A DNA stretch of 64,000 bases from Emticicia sp. BO119 (GCF_013912375.1 NZ_JACETV010000001.1:1116001-1180000), one strand, 5' to 3'. Positions 18,146 through 26,848 are shown, counted from the first letter of the stretch. Program-made: numbers and translations. Notes: generated from the letters alone by a model not told the origin.

Positions 18146-19708
18146 TTAGTCGTGAATATTTCTGTCTTTTCCATTAATGTAGATCAATCCGATTACAAAG
18201 CATACCCCAGCAATGATAATAGGATAGTATAAACCTTGCAGATAGGGTTTATCAAATACCATTGCCTGCCCTGCTGCTTTCGCTTTAGTATTTATATCGT
18301 TTGCCTGTGTAGCCAGAAAAGTAGCAATAGCAGGCATTAAACCTCCGAATACTCCATTGCCGATATGGTAGGGCAGAGACATTGAAGAATACCGGATTTT
18401 AGTCGGAAACATTTCAACCAGAAAAGCTGCAATAGGGCCATAGGCCATTGTAACAAATATAATCAGGCAGAATACCAGTAGTACCAGTGTCCACTTATCG
18501 GTGTTGTTAATAGTAATGGTCTTTTTGGTTTCTGCTTTTGGTGGTGTAACAGATTTATCAGCCAGATTAGTGGTTTTTATTACTTCTTTCATAATGGTTC
18601 CATCTTCATAGTCGTGCATGGTTGTAGTTGTTACTACCGAATCTGCGATGGTTTTAGCAATCAGTTCTACCTGAATATTTGTTTTATCAGTAGTATTAAT
18701 TTCTATTTTGTTAGCAACATTAACTGTCTGATAAATTTTGTCAAAGATAGGTCTATATAGTAATACAGCTAATAACATTCCGGCGAGCATAATGCCTTTT
18801 CTACCGATTTTATCAGACAAGGCTCCGAATACAATAAAGAAAGGAGTACCCATAATTAAGGCCCACATCATGATACTATTGGCCTGAACATCATCAATGT
18901 TACAGGTCTTTAACAGGAAACTCTGGGCATAGAACTGGCCTGTGTACCACACTACTCCCTGTCCCATTGTAGCTCCAAAAAGGGCTAATAAGACAAACTT
19001 GAAATTCAGTTTGTTGCCAAATGATTCTTTTAGCGGATTGGTTGAGATTTTTCCTTCTTTTTTTGCTTTTTCAAACAGGGGCGATTCTGACATATTACGG
19101 CGAATCAGGAAAGAAACTAATACCATCAGAATAGATACAAGGAAGGGTAAACGCCATCCCCATTCATCAAAAGCCTCTTTCGACATGGAAGTTCGTGTAA
19201 TCATAATCACGCCTAATGATACAAATAGCCCTACTGTAGCTGTGGTTTGTATCCAGGAGGTCCAGTAACCTCTTTTATGGACTGGTGAGTGCTCGGCTAC
19301 ATAGGTGGCGGCACCGCCGTATTCACCACCTAATGCCAGGCCTTGTAATAATCTCAGCAAAAGAACCAGAATAGGAGCTAATGCACCAATGGTTTGATAA
19401 CTTGGTATAAGTCCAATGGCGAAGGTAGCCCCTCCCATTAGCAAGAGAGTAACCATGAAAGTATATTTCCGGCCGATTAAATCACCTAAACGGCCAAACA
19501 CCAAAGCCCCAAACGGCCTTACAACAAAACCTGCGGCAAAAGTGGCAAGAGTATTTAGAAAACCCGCCGTGGGGTTATCGGTCGGGAAAAACTTTGAAGC
19601 TAAAACTGTGGCAAGGCTACCAAAAATGTAAAAGTCGTACCATTCAATAAGCGTACCTACTGACGAAGCGCCAATAATGTAGCCCAAACTTTGCTTTTTT
19701 TGAGACAT
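18146..19708 (-). CDS. MFS transporter of the metabolite:H+ symporter (MHS) type
   Basis: 520 residues in the ProP/ShiA-like MHS branch: GTLIEWYDFYIFG at the N-terminus, GRLGDLIGRK in the loop after the second helices, and GGEYGGAATYVAEH. It should import a carboxylate or zwitterion with protons. Unlike common relatives (about 430-460 residues), it has an insertion of roughly 80 residues (about 320-400), rich in Thr, Lys and Asp, between the cytoplasmic loop after helix 8 and the next helix. It lies 51 bases after the InsA-like gene and 12 before the small membrane gene, in one operon. Substrate not determinable. Confidence 0.88.
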   Translation of the reverse strand: MSQKKQSLGYIIGASSVGTLIEWYDFYIFGSLATVLASKFFPTDNPTAGFLNTLATFAAGFVVRPFGALVFGRLGDLIGRKYTFMVTLLLMGGATFAIGLIPSYQTIGALAPILVLLLRLLQGLALGGEYGGAATYVAEHSPVHKRGYWTSWIQTTATVGLFVSLGVIMITRTSMSKEAFDEWGWRLPFLVSILMVLVSFLIRRNMSESPLFEKAKKEGKISTNPLKESFGNKLNFKFVLLALFGATMGQGVVWYTGQFYAQSFLLKTCNIDDVQANSIMMWALIMGTPFFIVFGALSDKIGRKGIMLAGMLLAVLLYRPIFDKIYQTVNVANKIEINTTDKTNIQVELIAKTIADSVVTTTTMHDYEDGTIMKEVIKTTNLADKSVTPPKAETKKTITINNTDKWTLVLLVFCLIIFVTMAYGPIAAFLVEMFPTKIRYSSMSLPYHIGNGVFGGLMPAIATFLATQANDINTKAKAAGQAMVFDKPYLQGLYYPIIIAGVCFVIGLIYINGKDRNIHD

Positions 19709-19759
19709 GTACTAATAGTTTAAGGGAATAGATTGATATTTTAATGGTTGGTTGCTGTT

Positions 19760-20182
19760 TTACTTTTTTGTACGTTCCCACTTGATAAGCATAAATTTAT
19801 CATCAATTTCGGTTACTGTAACGCCAATGCCACGCAGATTTTCTCTGTTGGCATAAAATTCGATTAGTTCGGCGTAGGTCAGAATGAGTGTGCTTGGCCT
19901 GTAATTGTTTTTTCTGCCGGGAATTATGATCTGATATTTTCTGACCCAGTTCATTACAGAAACATGGCTAATACCCAAAAGTCGTTCAATTTCACGGAAA
20001 CTGAGGCCCTCTAAATACAATTGTAACGCTTTTGTTACAAAATAGCCTTCGATACTTTTACCCAATTTATCAACGGTAAAATTGTATCCACAGTCTTTGC
20101 ATTTGTAACGCTGCTTTTCTTTGACGATCCCATTTCTGGAAATATTGTTAGAATCACATTGAGGGCAGTGAGGGAGTTCCAT
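19760..20182 (-). CDS. InsA-like zinc-ribbon/HTH protein, probably a domesticated transposase module
   Basis: 140 residues. The N-terminus has a zinc ribbon with Cys6, Cys9, Cys28 and Cys31 (CPQC and CKDCG). This is followed by a helix-turn-helix (about 60-83; LSFREIERLLGISHVSVMNW), as in the IS1 InsA protein. A C-terminal domain of about 55 residues follows. No InsB catalytic frame and no terminal inverted repeats are visible nearby. The gene heads an operon with the MHS transporter under a consensus promoter, which points to a transcription regulator derived from a transposase rather than a mobile element. The target is unknown. Confidence 0.75.
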   Translation of the reverse strand: MELPHCPQCDSNNISRNGIVKEKQRYKCKDCGYNFTVDKLGKSIEGYFVTKALQLYLEGLSFREIERLLGISHVSVMNWVRKYQIIIPGRKNNYRPSTLILTYAELIEFYANRENLRGIGVTVTEIDDKFMLIKWERTKK

Positions 20183-20493
20183 TGTGTTCTATAGTTTTTT
20201 AGCAAAGATAATTTTTTTTAGGAGCATACAAAGTTTCAACTTAATATTATATTTCATAGCACGGTATAGTTAAACTTTGCTATTTTCTATTATTAATGAT
20301 AATTAAAGCCGAATATTTATCATTTATGAAACTCTTGTCGGCATAAGTCAAGGTTTTTTTCGGTAAAATAAAAAAGACAAATTTTTTTGAAAAGTATAAA
20401 TCCGGTTTTCTAAAGTCTCCGTATATATGTTTGATTAGGTAATCAACTTTATAGAAAAAAACTGAATAGCCATTTAAACTAAAACCCAAATGA
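20183..20493. other. Intergenic spacer upstream of the InsA-like operon
   Basis: About 310 AT-rich bases. It carries the minus-strand promoter of the InsA-like operon near its left end and a plus-strand TATGTTTG (20426-20433) that could be the -7 element of the structured region to the right. A 69-codon minus-strand frame (20280-20489) is present but has no family resemblance and is not called. Confidence 0.5.
20203..20232 (-). promoter_or_regulatory. Promoter of the InsA-like/MHS operon
   Basis: On the minus strand TTTG (20229-20232) and TATCTTTG (20203-20210) are spaced by 18 bases, a close match to TTTG-N-TAnnTTTG. The start codon is 20 bases further on, so the leader is very short. Confidence 0.6.
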
Positions 20494-20804
20494 AGTCTTT
20501 AATAGCAGGTTACTGCTATTAAAGACTATTTGAGTAATAACTTAATTGAAAACAATGATGCTATGATTTACGCTCTTGTTCACTTTTCGACTGGTGCGAA
20601 ATAGTTGTAAGCTTGGAGTAGCTTAGTCGGATGTGCTTGAGCAAAAGAAGTGAGTAACAACTTTTGCTAAAACCAGAACGACTGCCAGAGTATTAACCTG
20701 TTATAAAAGAGTTAGAGAAACGAATACTTTTAGTGCAGTGCATTTCAGTTACGTAATCCGCAAAGTAAAAGCCCTAAAGAGAAAATCTTAGGGCTTATTT
20801 TTTT
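20494..20804 (+). ncRNA. Candidate structured RNA (no known family recognised)
   Basis: A gene-free stretch of about 310 bases with many nested stems. 20494-20508/20513-20527 is a perfect 15-base stem with loop GTTA. CTGGT 20591-20595 pairs with ACCAG 20672-20676 and encloses two hairpins (TAAGCT/AGCTTA at 20608-20625; AGCAAAAG/CTTTTGCT at 20640-20668). ACTGC and AGTATT (20681-20694) pair with AATACT and GCAGT (20723-20739). A terminator at 20769-20804 ends the stretch. A TAnnTTTG element lies at 20426-20433. It is not tmRNA, RNase P RNA or SRP RNA by their hallmark words. It could be a non-coding RNA on the plus strand, or chance structure ahead of a shared terminator. Confidence 0.35.
20769..20804 (+). 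terminator. Terminator, probably bidirectional
   Basis: AAGCCCTAA and TTAGGGCTT form the stem (one bulged A on the left side) with seven T on the plus strand. On the minus strand it lies just after the porin stop and is followed by TTTT, so it can also end the porin transcript. Confidence 0.7.
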
Positions 20805-20824
20805 GTCGGAATTCGAGCCTCTTC

Positions 20825-22144
20825 TTAATTGAAAAATACCTGATATTGAATAATTGCCGAGCCTTTTCTGCTACTGGATTCGCCTTTGTTGTTACTATCG
20901 GTTAAGAAGAGGGGTCTGTCCTGATAAGCAAGAGTCAGTTTAGAATTATGGCCATTTAATAGCCAGACCACCCCAAAATCATAGAAGTTCATTCGCTGAT
21001 TCAAGCGTTCATAATCGGCATGCTGGAAAGAAATATAAGGTAAAAGTGTAGTTTTGCCAATCAGGTTATCCTTGAATTTATAACCTATCTGCGTATAAAA
21101 GACATTACCAGTTCCGTAAGCCGGAAATCCATTGCCTGAACCATTAATCAGGTCTTTTCTGGAACTCCCGTTGGCAGGGTTCATTACTGCAAGATTACGA
21201 AGGTAGTTTTTGCCAAAATCAAAGTATCCGAGAGAAGCATAGGCACTTATAGACTGGCCTTCGGCACCTACAGGTGCATCATAATAGGCATCTAATGCTA
21301 ATTGTACCATACTGGTTTGAACTGTATCGATTTTATTTGCAGCTAATGTCCACATGGCTTCAGGCTGATAAACGAATCCAGCGCCTATATTGAAAACCTT
21401 TTTTTTGCCAAGGTATGTGCCAGTCATATAAGGTGTAAGGTTGCTTTCCTGTTCAAGAAACTGCCATTGGAAATAGCCATTCCACTGAAACCTGGGTGGT
21501 TTTGAAGAAAAATTGGCAATATCGGCACTTAATACACTATTATAAGAGGCAGCTTTCTGAAAAGCCATTGGGTCTGATAAGGCAAGTCGATAATCAAATT
21601 TACCTAATTTGCCTTTGGCGTAGACCGATAGTTTCCTTAAGAACTGATCTGTGATATCGTTGGTTGATTGCTGATACAGAGGAGCATCAACACCTAATAT
21701 ACTTCCGACTGAAGGAGATGCAAAACGAGCCAGTCCACTCCAGGCAGCTAATCCACCTCCTAAAGAAAGTTTGTTTTTAATAAGCACATATTCACCCAGG
21801 GCATCGTGAATAAAGAAGCCAAATTTACGGTCTGAAATGCCATTAAAGTTGTTTTCTCCAAACTGGCTGTAAATAAAGACTCTATCAGTCAGTTGCCCAT
21901 AAAATTGGATTCTGAAACGACGGATGCCAATATCCCATTTATTAGAAGAGGCATATCCAAAAATCGTTGAGCCCTCATTTAACTGTGTGTTACGCAACCA
22001 GGCCTGATTTACCATTGTAAGTTTTACATAACGAGAGCCGTCATCATTGAGTGTCAGTTTTCCATCTTTTAAAACCTGTGCCTGCAAAAACAGCGGAGAT
22101 GAAACAATGATGAGATATAAAAAGACAGTTTTAGCAAATTTCAT
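20825..22144 (-). CDS. Outer membrane porin-like beta-barrel protein
   Basis: 439 residues from the ATG complementary to 22142-22144; eight upstream residues from 22168 would precede the signal peptide and are not favoured. A signal peptide ends near LFLQAQ. The rest alternates short aromatic beta strands with turns and ends in QYQVFFN, a C-terminal aromatic typical of outer membrane barrels. It resembles phosphate-selective-porin-type families. It lies 200 bases after carbonic anhydrase on the same strand, so it may serve anion or bicarbonate passage with SulP; this is inference. Confidence 0.75.
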   Translation of the reverse strand: MKFAKTVFLYLIIVSSPLFLQAQVLKDGKLTLNDDGSRYVKLTMVNQAWLRNTQLNEGSTIFGYASSNKWDIGIRRFRIQFYGQLTDRVFIYSQFGENNFNGISDRKFGFFIHDALGEYVLIKNKLSLGGGLAAWSGLARFASPSVGSILGVDAPLYQQSTNDITDQFLRKLSVYAKGKLGKFDYRLALSDPMAFQKAASYNSVLSADIANFSSKPPRFQWNGYFQWQFLEQESNLTPYMTGTYLGKKKVFNIGAGFVYQPEAMWTLAANKIDTVQTSMVQLALDAYYDAPVGAEGQSISAYASLGYFDFGKNYLRNLAVMNPANGSSRKDLINGSGNGFPAYGTGNVFYTQIGYKFKDNLIGKTTLLPYISFQHADYERLNQRMNFYDFGVVWLLNGHNSKLTLAYQDRPLFLTDSNNKGESSSRKGSAIIQYQVFFN

Positions 22145-22285
22145 AAGATTATCTTCGGTGTGATTCAATAAAAATTGTTTAACTGATTGGACCTGAGCCT
22201 GAGAGTACGTAACAACAGATTCTTTTAGTTAAAATTTATTAAGTTGGCAGTCTTTGAGTAGCTTATTAAAATAAAGACGCCTAAA

Positions 22286-22317
22286 CGATAAGCGTATGAG
22301 AAACCTATCGATAAGCG
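22286..22317. repeat. Short direct repeat in the carbonic anhydrase-porin spacer
   Basis: CGATAAGCG occurs at 22286-22294 and 22309-22317. Its function is unknown. Confidence 0.25.
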
Positions 22318-22346
22318 CCTTATTGAAACAAACGCAAACTGTAAGA

Positions 22347-23021
22347 TTATTTTTTCACCTCTTCAACTTTTTTGTTTTTTGTCTTATTGAAGTCAAAGTT
22401 ATAAACGTCTTCTAAAGCATCGTTGTCTTTTGAATCTATCTCAATAATAGTCTTAATAAGACCCGAGTGCAAATTAAGTACCCAACCATGTAATTTTGGA
22501 TATTCATCGTTGTTCCACGCGTTTTGTACAATCGTAGTTTTAGCGAGGTTTTTTACCTGTTCTATTACATTAACTTCCACTAACCGGTCAAAACGTTCCT
22601 TGTCATCATCAATGCTTTGCAGCTCGTCCTGGTATTTTGCATAGACATCCTTTATATTGCGCAGCCAGTTATTAATCAATCCATAATCATTGTTGGTCAT
22701 AGATGCTTTTACGCCCCCACATTGATAATGACCTACTACCAGAATATGCTTTACTTTCAATACTTCAACGGCATATTGTAATACACTTAGCATACTCATG
22801 TCAGTATGTATGACTAAATTAGCGACATTGCGGTGTACAAAAATTTCACCAGGTTGTGTACCTGTTACCTGATCGGCAGGTACACGGCTGTCCGAACAGC
22901 CAATCCAAAGAAATTCGGGTTTCTGATCGGCAGCTAAGTTGGTAAAATAGGTAGGGTCTAACTGAAGTTTTTCAGCTGCCCATGCTTTATTAGCTAACAA
23001 GAGTTTTTGATACGATTCCAT
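22347..23021 (-). CDS. can: Beta-class carbonic anhydrase
   Basis: 224 residues. Beta carbonic anhydrases interconvert CO2 and bicarbonate with a zinc held by two Cys and one His. All ligands are visible: Cys42 with Asp44 and Arg46 in GCSDSRVPAD, and His98 and Cys101 in HYQCGGV. The C-terminus is Lys-rich. Its start overlaps the end of the SulP transporter gene by 32 bases in another frame, indicating one mRNA and coupled translation. Together they look like a bicarbonate uptake or CO2 balance unit. Confidence 0.95.
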   Translation of the reverse strand: MESYQKLLLANKAWAAEKLQLDPTYFTNLAADQKPEFLWIGCSDSRVPADQVTGTQPGEIFVHRNVANLVIHTDMSMLSVLQYAVEVLKVKHILVVGHYQCGGVKASMTNNDYGLINNWLRNIKDVYAKYQDELQSIDDDKERFDRLVEVNVIEQVKNLAKTTIVQNAWNNDEYPKLHGWVLNLHSGLIKTIIEIDSKDNDALEDVYNFDFNKTKNKKVEEVKK

Positions 23022-24570
23022 CGCTTTTTCTATAATTTAATTTTCTTCTTTTAATATTTTTAAATTCAATATTGATATGTCTGACTTTGGCTTCTGTCTG
23101 AAACTCTTCTAAAGTAAGGAATATATCATGATCAATAAAGGTGGTTTTGCTGCCATCAACCAAAACCTGGTCACCAGACTTTAATGTGGCCAGATTTTGC
23201 ATTAACTCCGATTTATTGAAGTAGAAAATGTCTTTATTGAAGGTAATTAACACGTTTTTATCTTGTCTTACGACAGTCATTGAACCTTTATAGTTGGTAT
23301 AGAGAATATATATCATGGCTATGGCCACACCTATGGCTATGCCAGTAAGCAAATCTGTAAATACAACGGCTAAAACCGTTATTATAAAAGGCACAAACTG
23401 GTCTGGACCTTCTTTAAACATTGATTTGAACATACTTGGTTTTGCCAGTTTGTAGCCTACCATAATCAGAACCGCTGCTAAAGAGGCAAGCGGAATGAGA
23501 TTAAGCAAACCCGGAATACTTAAAGTACAGACCAGAAGGATAATACCATGAATGATTGCTGATAATTTTGATTTATTGCCAGACTGGATATTAGCAGAAC
23601 TACGGACAATAACCTGGGTAACTGGCAAACCTCCTATTAAACCTGAAATAATGTTACCAGAGCCCTGGGCTATTAATTCACGATTGGTTGGAGTGAGTCG
23701 GCTTTGTGGGTCTAATTTGTCAGTTGCTTCGACAGAGAGGAGGGTTTCAAGGCTGGCAACAATGGCAATTACAAAAGCAGTTTTCCAGATAAGTGGATTG
23801 GATATAGCAGAAAAATCGGGAAAGACTAAGAAACTTGTAATATCAGATAGAGAATTAGTAACAGGTAAGTTTACTAAATGATTATTCTGTAAATGAAAGT
23901 TAGGAGGTAATATACTCAAGCCACTGTTTAAAAATACACCTAATAGTACAGCAAGGAGAGGACCCGGAACAATACTTAAAATTTTGTTTCTTTTGATGAA
24001 GTCTGTATCCCAAAATATCAAAACAAGTATAGAAATGACTCCAATAATCAGCGCGCCTTCATTCAGGCGATCGGTGATGTTTAATAACTCTGAGAAAGTG
24101 TTTTCGCCATCTTTCTGAATAAAGTTTTCATCTCCTTCGTAATCCTGATCAATACCGAAAACATGGGGAATTTGTTTCAGAATAATAATAATGCCTATAG
24201 CCGTGAGCATACCTTTGATTACGGAAGAAGGGAAGTAGTAACCTATAACACCGGCTTTGACTGCTCCAAGAATAATCTGAATGAATCCGGCTAAAACCAC
24301 AGCAAGAATGAAGGAATCAAATGCACCTAATTCTGTGATGGCGTTGAGCACTATAACGGTAAGGCCGGCAGCAGGCCCAGCTACACCTACTTGTGAGCCA
24401 CTAATGGCACCAACTACTATACCACCCACTATGCCTGCAACGACCCCTGAAATTAACGGTGCTCCAGAAGCCAGGGCTATACCTAAGCAAAGTGGGAGTG
24501 CAACCAGAAAGACCACAAGCCCAGATGGGAAATCATGTTTCAGATTTGAAAAGTTTAATAATGATTTCAT
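22990..24570 (-). CDS. SulP-family anion transporter
   Basis: 526 residues: about twelve to fourteen hydrophobic segments in the SulP fold (GLVVFLVALPLCLGIALASG, VAGPAAGLTVIVLNA, GLIGGLPVTQVIVRSSANIQSG). A C-terminal cytoplasmic STAS-like domain follows (about 430-510). SulP proteins move sulfate, bicarbonate or dicarboxylates. The overlapping carbonic anhydrase gene downstream favours bicarbonate as substrate, a known pairing in this family. The spacer upstream (24571-24762) is AT-rich with small hairpins. Confidence 0.88.
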   Translation of the reverse strand: MKSLLNFSNLKHDFPSGLVVFLVALPLCLGIALASGAPLISGVVAGIVGGIVVGAISGSQVGVAGPAAGLTVIVLNAITELGAFDSFILAVVLAGFIQIILGAVKAGVIGYYFPSSVIKGMLTAIGIIIILKQIPHVFGIDQDYEGDENFIQKDGENTFSELLNITDRLNEGALIIGVISILVLIFWDTDFIKRNKILSIVPGPLLAVLLGVFLNSGLSILPPNFHLQNNHLVNLPVTNSLSDITSFLVFPDFSAISNPLIWKTAFVIAIVASLETLLSVEATDKLDPQSRLTPTNRELIAQGSGNIISGLIGGLPVTQVIVRSSANIQSGNKSKLSAIIHGIILLVCTLSIPGLLNLIPLASLAAVLIMVGYKLAKPSMFKSMFKEGPDQFVPFIITVLAVVFTDLLTGIAIGVAIAMIYILYTNYKGSMTVVRQDKNVLITFNKDIFYFNKSELMQNLATLKSGDQVLVDGSKTTFIDHDIFLTLEEFQTEAKVRHINIEFKNIKRRKLNYRKSDGIVSKTLVS

Positions 24571-24762
24571 GTTTTATATAGAATGATAGTTCAGAAATTC
24601 TATAGTTTATTTAAGCTTAATATCTTAAAATTTTAAAATATCAAATAAAATATAATGCAGAACAACTGATAAATAAATTAAGAATAGTAGACACCATTCG
24701 TTAAGAAACAAGTGTTTTCTTGTTTAAGCAATCCTATTGTTTATAGCAATAGTGGGTATTAA

Positions 24763-25068
24763 TTATGCTTTGGGAGGGGGCGATTGGATCAATCGAATAG
24801 GAAACAGTTCTGAAGATTGTGTGAAAAAGTAAATACTTTTTTCAGAAGAGAAGTATTTAAATGTAAAGTTTAGCCCCAAAAAAGACATCAGATACTTATT
24901 TGGCTCACTTTTTTTGTCCTGATTTTCATTCTCGCATTCATTTTCATCACTTTCGCAGGGATCTACACTGCAGCAGATTACCTCGCCAAAGAAACCTTTG
25001 ACGTATTCGCTGAAAGTCGAACACTCGATAATCAGAAACAGAAATAAGACTGCAATTCTATTAATCAT
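24763..25068 (-). CDS. Small Cys-rich secreted protein of unknown function
   Basis: 101 residues. An N-terminal hydrophobic stretch (about 4-16) looks like a signal or anchor. It is followed by a Cys/acid cluster (VICCSVDPCESDENECENEN), a hydrophobic middle and a Pro-rich end (SPPPKA). The Cys and acidic residues suggest metal binding in the envelope; similar small proteins accompany metal efflux genes in Bacteroidota, but none are next to it here. A TATCTTTG element lies about 60 bases upstream. The family is not recognised with certainty. Confidence 0.5.
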   Translation of the reverse strand: MINRIAVLFLFLIIECSTFSEYVKGFFGEVICCSVDPCESDENECENENQDKKSEPNKYLMSFLGLNFTFKYFSSEKSIYFFTQSSELFPIRLIQSPPPKA

Positions 25069-25127
25069 ACGATGGTAATGCGAGATCGCTCATTTAGGTG
25101 CGTAACGAAAAATCCCGAACTTTTGTT

Positions 25128-25135
25128 CAAAGATA
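25128..25135 (-). promoter_or_regulatory. Possible -7 element of the Cys-rich gene
   Basis: TATCTTTG on the minus strand, 60 bases before the start codon. The nearest TTTG upstream is only 14 bases away, shorter than usual, so the call is weak. Confidence 0.3.
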
Positions 25136-25215
25136 CAAAGGAATACTTGCAAAAAATTATAGATGTGGAGATTTTATTAGAATTTAATTTTGAATCCTGA
25201 TTTGCAGGCAGCTAA

Positions 25216-26706
25216 TCAGTAACCCAATTTCTCCAAAAATCTGCTTCGGGCATTTGCCATCTTTTCTGTTTGGCGGGAGTCAAACCAGATAAAATGTCCG
25301 GCTCCTGTCAAAGGTAAAAATGTAAGGTTATAGTTTCCGGCAGTTACCATGTCTTCTCCGAATTTCCGGGCTGACTGATAGGGTACATTCCTGTCGAGTG
25401 TTCCATGAAAAATCAGTGCTGGCGGAAAGTCTTTTCTTATGAGATAGTTCGGAGATATTTCTTTTGCCTGATTTTTATCTTTTAAATCTTTTCTGATCCA
25501 TGCTGTCAGGTCATCAGTTAAATCGTACACACCAGCATTAATTATCAGGGCATTCGGTTTGGCACTGAACTTTAAATTGTCTGTTTTTTCGTTCCAGTTA
25601 TCAACCAAAGCAGTGGTCAAAGCCAGATGCCCTCCGGCAGAATTGCCTGTTGCAATAATTCTGGTGGTATCTACTTTATAAACATCGGCATTTTGCCTTA
25701 TCCATCGTATGGCAGATTTAGCGTCCATTACCGCTTCAAATGGTAACGTTCCGTGTCGGCTATACGTCCGGTACTCAACAGCACAGGCTACCCAGCCTTT
25801 TTGTGCATAGCTCTGGCAAGTAGAAAAAAACCAATCCGGCTTGCCCTCTGACCAGCTACCCCCGTGAAAAAATACAATAGCAGGTCTTTTCTCAGTCTGA
25901 TTGTCAGGTACAAAAAGGTGTATATCTAAACTAAAAGATCCTACTGTCTTGTAGGTTTTAATTATATGCCCTTCTTTTCCTGCCAAATCTTCTGTATAGA
26001 TATTATTTATTTTGTTTAGATAAACTGTGTCTTTGCAGGTTGTATTAAACTCTTTATATATGGTATCAATGTGCTTAATACCATTATTATCTATTTGATT
26101 GAAAAGATACTCATATTGCCAGTATTCTCTGCATTTAAGATTAGAAACATATTTTGGAATCAGTTTCCATTGTGCCTTGAAATGTTGGTTATCCTGATTT
26201 TTATAAAGGCCTTTTCTGAGTTCGAGATAGGTTTGAAATGATAAAAAGGCTTTAAAGTAATTTGTGAAATCTGAGTTTTTCAGTAATTCCGGTTTATTAA
26301 AGTCGGTAAGATTAGTTTTTAGCATTTCTGGTATTTTTGAAGTTGTGGCTAAAACCTTTCCTCCATAAACCTCGTGTGTAAGTGGATAGTCAATCAATAG
26401 TTTGTCGAAATAATACTTAATTTCCAACTGTTGATTTTCAACATAAACTGTCTCAAGTTTAGCTTTATACTTATTAAGGGTAGCATCAAAGCCTTTCCTG
26501 GCTGAATCTATTTTATCAATAAATGCTTTTTCGGGTAGCGCATATATTTGACTATAATTCGGATAAAAACTATCACTGAATTTCTTGCCCAAAGCTTTTA
26601 GTTCTGCCTGATAACTTTGCTGGTTTTGATTTACAGGCTTTTGTGATTCTTGTGCCCGGAGTTGGTGTATGAATAGTAATAGGATAAGTGTTAATTGCTT
26701 AATCAT
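25216..26706 (-). CDS. Secreted alpha/beta hydrolase (esterase) with unknown N-terminal domain
   Basis: 496 residues from the ATG complementary to 26704-26706, which starts directly with a signal peptide (MIKQLTLILLLFIHQLRAQ). Residues about 20-240 form a mostly helical region that I do not recognise. Residues about 255-496 are an esterase/lipase domain of the alpha/beta hydrolase fold, with oxyanion segment FHGGSWSEG, nucleophile GNSAGG, and late Asp and His in HGTLDRNVPYQ and GAGHFIW. It probably acts in the periplasm on an ester of sugar or peptide nature; substrate unknown. Confidence 0.8.
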   Translation of the reverse strand: MIKQLTLILLLFIHQLRAQESQKPVNQNQQSYQAELKALGKKFSDSFYPNYSQIYALPEKAFIDKIDSARKGFDATLNKYKAKLETVYVENQQLEIKYYFDKLLIDYPLTHEVYGGKVLATTSKIPEMLKTNLTDFNKPELLKNSDFTNYFKAFLSFQTYLELRKGLYKNQDNQHFKAQWKLIPKYVSNLKCREYWQYEYLFNQIDNNGIKHIDTIYKEFNTTCKDTVYLNKINNIYTEDLAGKEGHIIKTYKTVGSFSLDIHLFVPDNQTEKRPAIVFFHGGSWSEGKPDWFFSTCQSYAQKGWVACAVEYRTYSRHGTLPFEAVMDAKSAIRWIRQNADVYKVDTTRIIATGNSAGGHLALTTALVDNWNEKTDNLKFSAKPNALIINAGVYDLTDDLTAWIRKDLKDKNQAKEISPNYLIRKDFPPALIFHGTLDRNVPYQSARKFGEDMVTAGNYNLTFLPLTGAGHFIWFDSRQTEKMANARSRFLEKLGY

Positions 26707-26848
26707 AAATTTATAAAGAGGAATGGTTGTGAAGTTCAATGGAGCAATTTACTTTTTTTATTTCGATTCTTCGGTAGAAAAGGGCTATTATCTATTTATC
26801 GTGAATGTGAAATATGAAAAAGCTCATTATTATAACCTATGAATCGAA

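Noticed and set aside
19760-20182. IS1-type insertion sequence
   Set aside because: Only the InsA-like part exists; no InsB frame, no terminal inverted repeats or target duplication were seen, and the gene is set in an operon.
20280-20489. 69-codon minus-strand frame
   Set aside because: No family resemblance, no signal or motif, AT-driven composition, and it lies between a minus-strand promoter and a structured region.
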